Below are positions 24,482 through 31,604 of a stretch of DNA of 64,000 nt, piece after piece; the stretch's first letter is position 1; every line of letters begins with the position of its first letter. The notes beneath the pieces were generated by a model that did not search any database, had not been told where the DNA came from, and saw only the letters and a program-made list of their open reading frames with translations. This stretch comes from Thermogemmatispora onikobensis (GTDB lineage: Bacteria; Chloroflexota; Ktedonobacteria; Ktedonobacterales; Ktedonobacteraceae). The DNA lies in the NCBI RefSeq assembly GCF_001748285.1, contig NZ_BDGT01000008.1, forward strand, positions 1 through 64,000, in the 5' to 3' direction. Position numbers and translations under genes: made by a program.

Positions 24482-24967
24482 ACGACCTTTCCAGAGAGCT
24501 GGGTTTAGTGCAGCCTGGCCAGGGAGGGCATCGCAGCGCTGCGCTTCATTCACCCCTGCCGATGCCGCACCAGGCACACGTAGCCAGCGGAGGACAGAGG
24601 ACCAGGTGGAATAGGGAGAGGAAAAGAGGTTCAGGCCGGCCCACCTTCAGCCTCCCCAGGCCCCGCTCAGGTCCCACCCCGCGAGCGCGCAGGCCCGAGG
24701 CTCGCGATACACCTGGAGTGGTGAGCCGGCTTTTTTCGCCCCTCACACCGACGTCCTCCGCTCCCGGCATCAGCACCAGCACCGGCGCACGCCAGAGAAC
24801 GAAAGCTTCCCGCGTGAGCGAGGCATAGGCGACAGCGCCTGGCTCTATCGCTCCCCCTTTACGCCGCGGGAGCCGGCCTGACCTGGCGTATGGCCGTGTT
24901 TGTATGCTATGCTATTAGAAAAGGCTAGCAAAGGATCTGCTTTACTGATAGCACAAAGGTGAAGGGA
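24482..24967. other. Non-coding gap before the TetR gene
   Basis: The 486-base gap has only low-complexity Arg/Pro/Ser-rich open frames on both strands without ribosome sites. The last 70 bases are AT-rich with a tatgctatgctat repeat, probably the tetR promoter region. Confidence 0.5.
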
Positions 24968-25558
24968 ATGGCAGCAAATCGAGGCAATCGCGAAGCACGC
25001 AAGGCCGAATTGCTCAGGATCTCGCGCGAGGTCTTCGCCGAGAAAGGATTCGAAGCAACGACCATCTCCGAGATCGTGGCCCGCGCCGGCGTGGCCCAGG
25101 GAACCTTCTATTGGTACTTCCCATCCAAAGCCTCGGTCTTGACGACGCTCGCCCGCGAGATGCAAGAGCGCATCGAGACCGTCCTCCGACGCGCCTACGA
25201 TGAGGCTCACACTCTGCAAGAGATGATTGAGCGCAGCGTGGCCGAAACGTTCCAGATCATGTCAGAGTACCGCGATATCCTGGCGATCGTCCACTTCAAT
25301 ACCTGTTGGACCGAGCACCCCGCCGAGCGCCAGCATATCTTCTCACCCTACTACGGCCTGATCGCCGAGATCATCCGCCAGGAGCAGCAACGCGGCTCTC
25401 TGAGCCCGACGATTAACCCCGAGGTGACGGCGATTCTGATCGTCGGTACCGTCTACTACGCCGCCGAAGAATGCTATATCTATAACTCGCCCGTCTCCCC
25501 CGAGGTCTTCATCGCCGAATGCTCTAGCTTCATTCGCCACGCACTCGGCATCGCGTAA
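24968..25558 (+). CDS. TetR family transcriptional regulator
   Basis: This is a TetR-type repressor of 196 residues. The N-terminal HTH is complete: ISREVFAEKGFEATTISEIVARAGVAQGTFYWYFPSKASVLTTL (about residues 18-61). The remaining helices form the ligand and dimer domain. ATG 24968 is preceded by AAGGTGAAGGG. The gene lies directly upstream of the R2-like oxidase gene in the same direction. The intervening region holds a consensus promoter followed by a perfect 19-base palindrome typical of TetR operators, so this protein probably represses the oxidase and perhaps the genes after it. The inducer may be a fatty acid or other lipid, judged only from the neighbours. Confidence 0.93.
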   Translation: MAANRGNREARKAELLRISREVFAEKGFEATTISEIVARAGVAQGTFYWYFPSKASVLTTLAREMQERIETVLRRAYDEAHTLQEMIERSVAETFQIMSEYRDILAIVHFNTCWTEHPAERQHIFSPYYGLIAEIIRQEQQRGSLSPTINPEVTAILIVGTVYYAAEECYIYNSPVSPEVFIAECSSFIRHALGIA

Positions 25559-25647
25559 CGCTGCTTCACAGCGGTAGCTCGCTCTCGCTCCCGGTATCCT
25601 GTCCGGTTGCAGAAACTACCCTAATTTACCAGGCGATCGTTTTCCCC

Positions 25648-25676
25648 TTGACAATCACCTGATTGCCGGCTATAGT
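25648..25676 (+). promoter_or_regulatory. Promoter of the R2-like oxidase gene
   Basis: A perfect TTGACA is followed after 17 bases by TATAGT. The start would be near 25683, just before the TetR palindrome. Confidence 0.85.
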
Positions 25677-25691
25677 CATATACAACAACGG

Positions 25692-25710
25692 TTGACTGAC
25701 TGTCAGTCAA
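25692..25710 (+). promoter_or_regulatory. TetR-type operator palindrome
   Basis: TTGACTGAC-T-GTCAGTCAA is a perfect 19-base palindrome with 9-bp arms. It lies about 10 bases after the transcription start of the oxidase gene and downstream of the tetR gene. Confidence 0.75.
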
Positions 25711-25822
25711 TTTTGTCGACGGTTCAGGATCTGGCGAGGGCCAGCCAGCCCCGACGCGGCTTTGTCGGGGTGGCGCCTCCCTCACAGGCAGGCAGGTACC
25801 CAGAAACAGGGGGAAACAACCC

Positions 25823-27133
25823 ATGACCACCGAACCGGCCCAACAGGAAGGCTTCATCGATGTCGATTCTGAGCAGACGCCACCGGTTGAGAAAGATCGA
25901 CTGTATCGCCTGTGGGAGGAAGGGAACTGGTCAGCAAAGGCGCTGGACTTTAGCCAGGATGCACTGGATTGGAGAGAAAAGCACAGTGAGCGAGAGCGGG
26001 CGGCCATCCTCTGGAATTGCTCGATGTTCCTCGACGGTGAGGAGTCGGTGACGCTGACGCTGGCCCCTTTTGTGGAGCCGGCGCCCCGGCCAGAGGATAA
26101 GATCTTCCTCGCAACACAGATCGCCGACGAGGCTCGTCATCACGTCTTTTTCGATCGCTTTATCCGCGAAGTCTGTCAGCTCGGCCAGGATATCAGCACG
26201 ACGCTCAGTGCAGTCCGTCCGCATTTGAGCTGGGGCTTCGTGCAGGTCTTCACGGAGCTGGATCGCGCGGCAGAGCGGCTGCGTCGCAATCCGCACAGTC
26301 TGCCGCTGCTGGCCCAGGGTGTGGTGCTCTACCATATCGTCATCGAAGGGATGCTGGCGCACACCGGTCAGCACTTCCTGCGCGAATATACCACCCGCAC
26401 CGGCCTCCTTCCAGCCCTGGGACGCGGCATCTTTTTCGTCTCCCGCGATGAGTCGCGACATATCGCCTTTGGCATCCAGTTGCTGCGTGAGTTGGTGACC
26501 AAAGACCGCCGTTGCAAGGAGGCCACGATCGAGATGCTCAACCGCATCCTGGCCTGGACGGCGGGTGTGCTGGCTCCTCCTAATCACGATTGGTCGTATA
26601 TTACCTGCCTTGGCTTTACCCCACAGGAGATGTTCGCTTTCGGCCTGCGATCGCTGCATACAAAGCTGCGCCGCGCGGGCATCGACCCCCACGAGGTGAG
26701 CGAGCTGGCCAAGCTGGGTCTCGATGATCCCTTTGAGGTCCAGGCCGAGCGCATTATCAAGTTCATCGAGGGCGGCGTGCTGGGCACCGGGGATGCTCCC
26801 CATGTGACTGAGGAGACAATGGAGACTATCTTTACTTCCATGCGCCTGGTGGCCGCCTGGTCGCTGCAGCGCTCGAAGCCATTGCGGGCCTCTATCCAGT
26901 GGCTCTTCGATGATATGCAACCTCGCTATCTGAAGCTGGAGCCGGGCGAACCACCGGTCGCTGGCGTAGGCCGGTTGGAGAATCCGCGGCTGACGCTGCG
27001 CTGCTCAGCCAACGATTGGGCCAGGCTCTCTAGCCGTCGTCTCAACCAGCGCCAGGCGGTCCTCTCACGTCGCCTGCGCATCAGCGGCGACTGGCGGCTG
27101 GCACTGGAGCTGCCGCGCCTGCTCGCCGTTTAG
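25823..27133 (+). CDS. R2-like ligand-binding oxidase with SCP2-like C-terminal segment
   Basis: The ferritin-like domain belongs to the R2-like ligand-binding oxidases, which hold a Mn/Fe site and a bound fatty-acid-like ligand. The 436-residue protein has all six metal ligands: Glu74, Glu103 and His106 (DEARH), Glu175, Glu210 and His213 (DESRH). It also has the Val76/Tyr170 pair that forms the family's ether cross-link. Known members are about 310 residues. The extra C-terminus (about 370-436; LTLRCSANDWARL...RRLRISGDWRLALELPRL) resembles the end of an SCP2 sterol/lipid-carrier domain. The start ATG 25823 follows GGGGGAA. It is controlled by the TetR promoter/operator and precedes the DUF6114/DUF6230 genes. 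A redox enzyme acting on a carried lipid is an attractive inference. Confidence 0.87.
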   Translation: MTTEPAQQEGFIDVDSEQTPPVEKDRLYRLWEEGNWSAKALDFSQDALDWREKHSERERAAILWNCSMFLDGEESVTLTLAPFVEPAPRPEDKIFLATQIADEARHHVFFDRFIREVCQLGQDISTTLSAVRPHLSWGFVQVFTELDRAAERLRRNPHSLPLLAQGVVLYHIVIEGMLAHTGQHFLREYTTRTGLLPALGRGIFFVSRDESRHIAFGIQLLRELVTKDRRCKEATIEMLNRILAWTAGVLAPPNHDWSYITCLGFTPQEMFAFGLRSLHTKLRRAGIDPHEVSELAKLGLDDPFEVQAERIIKFIEGGVLGTGDAPHVTEETMETIFTSMRLVAAWSLQRSKPLRASIQWLFDDMQPRYLKLEPGEPPVAGVGRLENPRLTLRCSANDWARLSSRRLNQRQAVLSRRLRISGDWRLALELPRLLAV

Positions 27134-27319
27134 GCAGCAGCAAGCCGGGGAAAGCATGAGCCGCTCCCTCCGGCCCGGGCGCCAGGAGCGGCCAGCTCTA
27201 CCCTATTTTACCTGTCCTTGCTCGCTCAACTCGTTGAGCACCGTTTGCTTTCCTGGTTCGCCGGGGCTGTTTACCGGCAGGTCGCTTCACCGTTGAGGCG
27301 TGGAAAAGGAGTGTCTACA

Positions 27320-27925
27320 ATGGCGATGTCTCAAGAACCACAGGCGGAAGGCACCGCGCAAAGCAGCACTAGCCAGAGTCAACAAGTGATCGTTGTCGAC
27401 CTCTCCAGTCGCTCCAGCCGCACCCACGCGCTGGAGGGACTGCGCCAACGCTTCAGCGCCTGGCGCACGTATCGACGCCTGCGCACAGCCGACAAAGAGG
27501 CTCGGCTGGTCCAACAGTGGCAGCGCTGGGGTCGCTTCCGCCGCTGGCGCCGCTCACGTCCCTTCGCAGGCTCCATTTTGCTGATCCTCTCCGGCCTGCT
27601 GGTCCTCTGGGGTCCGGCTATGTTAATCCGACTGGCCATGCTCCCCGGCAGCACTCTCTGGGCTGGCTTACTCGTCGGCTCCTTGCTGGTCATTATGGGC
27701 GTGATCCAGCTGCTGGTCCCCGCTTATTCACTCATCACAGGCTCCATCGGCGTGGTGCTCGCCCTCGTCTCTCTGGTCGCCTCCTCTTTCGGCGGCTTTG
27801 GCATCGGTATGCTGCTTGGCATCATCGGTGGGGCTTTGGGCGTAGCCTGGCGCCCCGTGGCTGCCAGCAAACGGAGCAGCGCGCAGCGCTCGTCTCTCCG
27901 CGCCCGCGCAACCATGCGCTCATGA
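27320..27925 (+). CDS. DUF6114-like membrane protein
   Basis: The 201-residue product has a basic, Ser/Gln-rich cytoplasmic N-terminus of about 90 residues, with many Arg-Arg and Trp-Arg pairs. About four closely spaced hydrophobic helices follow (SILLILSGLLVLWGPAMLI; LLVGSLLVIMGVIQLLVP; SITGSIGVVLALVSLVAS; IGMLLGIIGGALGVAW), then a short basic tail. This matches my memory of DUF6114 proteins of Streptomyces, which sit beside DUF6230 proteins, as here. AAAAGGAG precedes ATG 27320. Its function is unknown; the basic N-terminus might contact lipid head groups or nucleic acid. Confidence 0.75.
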   Translation: MAMSQEPQAEGTAQSSTSQSQQVIVVDLSSRSSRTHALEGLRQRFSAWRTYRRLRTADKEARLVQQWQRWGRFRRWRRSRPFAGSILLILSGLLVLWGPAMLIRLAMLPGSTLWAGLLVGSLLVIMGVIQLLVPAYSLITGSIGVVLALVSLVASSFGGFGIGMLLGIIGGALGVAWRPVAASKRSSAQRSSLRARATMRS

Positions 27926-28037
27926 AGCCGTCGCCAGGAGCTTTACGCCAGCAAGGATAACAGCAGGGCAGCAAACCAGGCTATCTTCTCAGATTATTAT
28001 CCTGTGAGCGTCTTTTTCCGTTCGTCTGTGATCCCGC

Positions 28038-28067
28038 TTGTCGGGATTACATATACATAAATATATA
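28038..28067 (+). promoter_or_regulatory. Promoter candidate before the DUF6230-like gene
   Basis: TTGTCG and TATATA are spaced by 18 bases in an AT-rich tract. A small hairpin (atcccg/cgggat, 28030-28046) overlaps the -35 and may end the preceding transcript. Confidence 0.4.
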
Positions 28068-28102
28068 TCTGATCATGTAGTACTTGAAAAGGAGAGCGTC
28101 TC

Positions 28103-28789
28103 ATGGAAAACGAGCACGACACCGGAATGACCCGGGAGCCAGAGCGTGAAGAAACGAGCTTGCCCATCCACCTGCCCCCGTTCGATGCCGAAAACATTGA
28201 TGTCAGCCGAGTGGAAACCATTGAGACCAGAGCAGTTGTCGATGAAGACGAGGAGCTGCCCCCGGTAGGGCGTACCAATCGGACCGTTTTCTGGTCGGTG
28301 ATGTTGGTCGCGGCCCTGCTGCTCTTCGGGATGCTCGGAGCAGTAGAGAATGGTGCCATCGCCCTGGCGGCAGCGGCGCCGCTGCCGGTCACGGTGCAGG
28401 CTAAAGTGCTGCAGGCCAAGAACTTCCATCTTTACCCGGGCATCTCGCCTGCTGACAACAGCACGCCGGTGGCCGTCAACCAGCTTGATGGTACCATCAC
28501 CGATCTGGTGATCAGTAAGAGTATCAGCCTGGGGCCGCTGGGTACCGTGACCGTCAAGCTGGAAGCCGGCCAGAACACGCCGGTGTCGGTGACGGGGCTG
28601 ACGAACGACGCCATGGGCCTGCAGGCCGATGAAGGCCAGTTCCAGAACCTCGTGCTCAATACCGGTCCCAATCCCTTCGATCAGACGGCTACCAGCGCGA
28701 CGCTGACCAATCTGACCATTAGCTCCCCATACCAGGCTGTCAATAGCATCACGCTGCCCGGTCTGACGCTGAGCATTACCCATAGCTAA
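28103..28789 (+). CDS. DUF6230-like membrane-anchored protein
   Basis: The 228-residue protein has an acidic cytoplasmic N-terminus (about 60 residues), one membrane helix (VFWSVMLVAALLLFGMLGAVENGAIALA) and an extracellular beta-rich domain. That domain ends in alternating strand motifs (ATLTNLTISSPYQAVNSITLPGLTLSI). The architecture matches DUF6230 proteins, some of which were once labelled cholesterol esterase in actinomycetes; no esterase motif is visible here. AAAAGGAG precedes ATG 28103. It follows the DUF6114-like gene, the same pairing as in Streptomyces, and has a probable paralogue at 29010. Confidence 0.75.
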   Translation: MENEHDTGMTREPEREETSLPIHLPPFDAENIDVSRVETIETRAVVDEDEELPPVGRTNRTVFWSVMLVAALLLFGMLGAVENGAIALAAAAPLPVTVQAKVLQAKNFHLYPGISPADNSTPVAVNQLDGTITDLVISKSISLGPLGTVTVKLEAGQNTPVSVTGLTNDAMGLQADEGQFQNLVLNTGPNPFDQTATSATLTNLTISSPYQAVNSITLPGLTLSITHS

Positions 28790-29009
28790 AACCGGAGGAG
28801 AGCAGGGTCGCCGCCTCCTGCACGACCCCTCCTCCATCGCTTCAGCGCGGGTGCAGCTGGCACTCACGGAACTGGTTGCACTCGCGCTCTCTCCCCGTCT
28901 GGTCTTCCAATGGTACGATTGCCATCTGACGGTGACGGTATTTTCCTTCCTATCCTCGCAAGCTCAGCGGACGAATAAGTTGCGTAATGAATAAAGGTCA
29001 GGCCAAGCT

Positions 29010-29804
29010 ATGAAGAAGAAGAAGCGTTCTCCAGCAATGCTGGCATTTTGGGGGAAAGTCGGTGCACTCTGTTCTTTTCTGGTGCTCTTGATTCCAGCTT
29101 TTGTTGCGGGGGGCCAGGTGGCCTTCGCCGCCAGTTCAGCAACGGCGCCGCAGGCCGGACCGGAGTTCTGTCTGCCGCCACTGATCCCATGCCATCATCG
29201 CACGCCAACCCCCACGCCGACTGTTGACCCGCCGACCCCCACGCCAACGCCGTCCCCGACGCCGCGGGTGACACCCACGCCCGGTGAAACAGCCACGGCA
29301 GCTCCGACGCCGAGCGCGGTTCCTTCAGTCACTGCAACGCCCGGGGCCACGGCAACGGTGACGGTCACGCCAACACCCTCAGCTACACCAACGGCGACGC
29401 CGAAGCCGACGATTCTCACGGCGCCTAATTCGATCGTCTTGCGGGCAAGTGAGATCATTGGGACCAATGCCCATCTGAGTCTCCTGCCCGATCCGCTGCA
29501 CCCTGTGCTGACCTTCAGTTCAACTACGATGTCAGGATTGCAGATCTCGCGCGATCTCGGCAATGTGACCATTACGATCACAGCCTCGGGCACAGCGGTC
29601 GCGACCAGTGTCTCTATTAAGACTTCTATCTTGCAGGATATTGTTACCGGCCTGAGCAGTTTCGCCAACAAGGCCGATCTGCTGACCCTGGCTACTGGGG
29701 GCACCGTCCCCCGGCTTGTGATGACCAATGTGGTGCTTTATATCGATCGTTCCCTCAATAGCGCCTCCCTCGAGGCCGGTGGGCTGCAGGTCTCTTTCTC
29801 CTGA
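29010..29804 (+). CDS. Exported Thr/Pro-rich protein with DUF6230-like C-terminal domain
   Basis: The 264-residue protein begins with Lys-rich MKKKKR and a hydrophobic signal segment ([24 protein letters not shown]). A short Cys-containing stretch and a 75-residue linker of Thr-Pro-type repeats follow, which would span the cell wall. A C-terminal domain of about 125 residues ends [27 protein letters not shown]. The closing strands echo the end of the 28103 protein, suggesting paralogy. The start ATG 29010 has GGTCAGG upstream. A strong terminator follows at 29851. Its function is unknown; with its neighbours it may form a surface lipid- or ligand-handling assembly. Confidence 0.75.
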   Translation: MKKKKRSPAMLAFWGKVGALCSFLVLLIPAFVAGGQVAFAASSATAPQAGPEFCLPPLIPCHHRTPTPTPTVDPPTPTPTPSPTPRVTPTPGETATAAPTPSAVPSVTATPGATATVTVTPTPSATPTATPKPTILTAPNSIVLRASEIIGTNAHLSLLPDPLHPVLTFSSTTMSGLQISRDLGNVTITITASGTAVATSVSIKTSILQDIVTGLSSFANKADLLTLATGGTVPRLVMTNVVLYIDRSLNSASLEAGGLQVSFS

Positions 29805-29850
29805 CCCCTTTGCTGGTACTGCCCTGTGCAGCCCCATGCAAAGCCCCAAA

Positions 29851-29883
29851 AAGAGGGGGGACGCATTGGTGCGTCCCCCTCTT
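29851..29883. terminator. Bidirectional terminator between the exported protein and tRNA-Arg
   Basis: AAGAGGGGGGACGCA and TGCGTCCCCCTCTT form a near-perfect 14-bp stem. It has an A-rich tract on one side and a T-rich tract on the other, so it can end transcripts from both directions. Confidence 0.85.
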
Positions 29884-29931
29884 GCTTCTTCCTGCTCACA
29901 GAGAGCTTCACCGTCGGCCCTGGCGGGCGAG

Positions 29932-30005
29932 CGCACCTGGCAGGACTCGAACCCGCAACCACTTGATCCGAAGTCAAGCGCTCTATCCAATTGAGCTACA
30001 GGTGC
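29932..30005 (-). tRNA. tRNA-Arg (anticodon TCG)
   Basis: On the minus strand the acceptor GCACCTG pairs with CAGGTGC. The D arm is GCTC...GAGC, the anticodon stem CTTGA/TCAAG encloses loop CTTCGGA (anticodon TCG), and the T arm contains GGTTCGAGTCC. The discriminator is G and CCA is not encoded. It has 74 bases with no variable-arm extension. Confidence 0.95.
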
Positions 30006-30513
30006 AGCGCTTCCATGATAGCATAGTCCCCCACCAATCTTCAAGTCCCTCCCTCCTTCTCTCTGCAAAGAGGGACCGCAGACCAATGACCGGGGCCTGG
30101 GAAGGGCCAGTTGTTCCCTGCCCCCTTCCCAGAAACAGTTTTCTGCTCTATGCTAGTCAAAAGCAGGTACACTGGAACGGGGGTAAGCGGACGCCAGCTT
30201 ACTTGTTTGTCCCCTCCCCACCCTGAGCGGCTTGAACTCCTGAGCTGCCACGGGCCATCACTCAGTCCCACCCAGCTGAGAGGACACGAGGTAGAATGGA
30301 AAGAGAGATAGGACATCTTTCATAAGCAGAGCGCGCAGACTCAGAGTGCAGGTCCGCATGATGATGGTATGCTTTACAGAGAGAAGGGGTGTCGCGGTTC
30401 AATGTCGCGATCATGTCACCTATCCACAGGAATAACCGTTAGACTACAATGTAGTTATCGGTGATCCTTTCTCTCTCCATTGAGCTGACAGAGACAAAGG
30501 GAAGGAGTACACA
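30006..30513. other. Intergenic region upstream of the response regulator
   Basis: No gene is visible. The right end holds an operator-like palindrome at 30436-30463 near a TACAAT -10-like hexamer. The remainder is low-complexity. Confidence 0.45.
30436..30463 (+). promoter_or_regulatory. Operator-like palindrome before the response regulator gene
   Basis: ACTACA-a-TGTAGT is a perfect 13-base palindrome (30443-30455). It extends imperfectly outward to ACCG...CGGT. It lies about 50-80 bases before the start of the receiver-domain gene and overlaps a TACAAT hexamer. Confidence 0.45.
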
Positions 30514-31011
30514 ATGTCAGGGCTTGTCTTTCCGCCGGCAGCCCAACGCCCACGCAGCGCTATTATCTTGATTGTCGAGGACGATGCCGACTTCGGCAAG
30601 TTTCTGGAGGAGGTTATTAACAGTGAAACCCCCTACCAGGCGGCTCTTGCCGATAATGGCTCCTGCGCCCTGGAGAAGGCCAAGCGCCTCCGTCCCTGCC
30701 TTCTGCTCCTCGACTATAAGCTCCCGGACATCAACGGCCTGGAGGTCTTTGATCGCTTGCAGGAGATGGAGGAGACGCGCGGTACCCCAGCCATTATGAT
30801 GAGCGCCGACCTGCCCTACGAGGAGCTGCAGCAGCGCGGTATCCATCCCCTGCGCAAGCCGATGGACATCCGGCGCGTGATCCGCGTGATCACCCACGCC
30901 CTGGCTACAAGCGAAGAGCAGCAGCTGGCCCGCGCTCAACAGCCGTTCCAGCCGTTTCAGCCGCCCCAGCAGCAGCCATCACAGCAGCAATTGGTGCGCG
31001 CCCAATCCTGA
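30514..31011 (+). CDS. Receiver-only response regulator
   Basis: This 165-residue protein is a single CheY-like receiver domain. It has the acidic pair (IVEDDADFG), the phospho-acceptor Asp in LLLLDYKLPDING, the switch Ser in MMSAD and the Lys in LRKP. No DNA-binding or enzymatic output domain follows, only a Gln/Pro-rich tail of about 30 residues (QQPFQPFQPPQQQ). Such stand-alone receivers relay phosphate or bind a partner protein. AAGGAG precedes ATG 30514. No histidine kinase is adjacent, so its kinase must be elsewhere. Confidence 0.92.
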   Translation: MSGLVFPPAAQRPRSAIILIVEDDADFGKFLEEVINSETPYQAALADNGSCALEKAKRLRPCLLLLDYKLPDINGLEVFDRLQEMEETRGTPAIMMSADLPYEELQQRGIHPLRKPMDIRRVIRVITHALATSEEQQLARAQQPFQPFQPPQQQPSQQQLVRAQS

Positions 31012-31604
31012 ATAGTGCTGACAGCCAGGCCATACATTGACCCGCGCCTTCCGCAGCAGCGTCGGGCGGCGGCTCCCCGTCGCCCGCACGAGGGCCAACT
31101 CGTTCATCAGTAGCCCTTCTGCAGGAGCGAGCCGAGAGCCCGAGGCAGAGCGAGATCTGGGCAGAGCGAGAGCGGGCGGGGCATCTTCCCTTTGTCTGGC
31201 AAGGCAAGCAAGGAGGCAAGCACACAGACAAGTGGAAAGCCAGTCTCATGCTCTTCTAGTCCGGCCACTCTGCTTCGGGCTTTTCCTCCCGCTCCTCTAC
31301 TCTACACTTCATCTCTATCCTCCTGCTCGATTTGACGCCTGGCTCATCTCATCAGCCCCCCCAGAGTCCCCAACTCACAGGCAGACAGAAGCGGCCTTTT
31401 CACTCTCCGTTTTACGTACCGGCCATGCTCTCCGTAATATCTGATAGGGAGGGTTCGCATTTTGAGGAAGAAGGAACGTCTTGCCATCCCTTGACACACT
31501 TGCTACAATGCGCTTAGAACGCCTTTCGGCAACATACTACCTGCTCATCGCAGCACCCAGACAAGGGCTGCTCGCTCACAGAGAGAAGAGAAACGGGGGT
31601 CCGC
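31012..31604. other. Long leader/intergenic region upstream of ftsZ
   Basis: This 593-base stretch has no supported gene. It contains the promoter at 31481-31509, about 90 bases before the ftsZ start. The left 400 bases hold only purine-rich low-complexity sequence. Confidence 0.45.
31481..31509 (+). promoter_or_regulatory. ftsZ promoter
   Basis: TTGCCA and TACAAT are spaced by exactly 17 bases. The start would fall near 31516, about 90 bases before ftsZ. Confidence 0.75.

Noticed and set aside
24508-24828. 106-codon plus-strand frame before tetR
   Set aside because: The composition is Arg/Pro/Ser-rich without structure, there is no ribosome site, and a similar frame is open on the opposite strand, a GC artefact.
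25931-26920. Long minus-strand frame (329 codons) opposite the R2-like oxidase
   Set aside because: It mirrors the codon pattern of the oxidase on the other strand and has no motif or start signal.
31481-31509. Overlapping TTGACA (31491-31496) as the -35 of the ftsZ promoter
   Set aside because: It is only seven bases before TACAAT, too close. TTGCCA at 17 bases is the workable partner.
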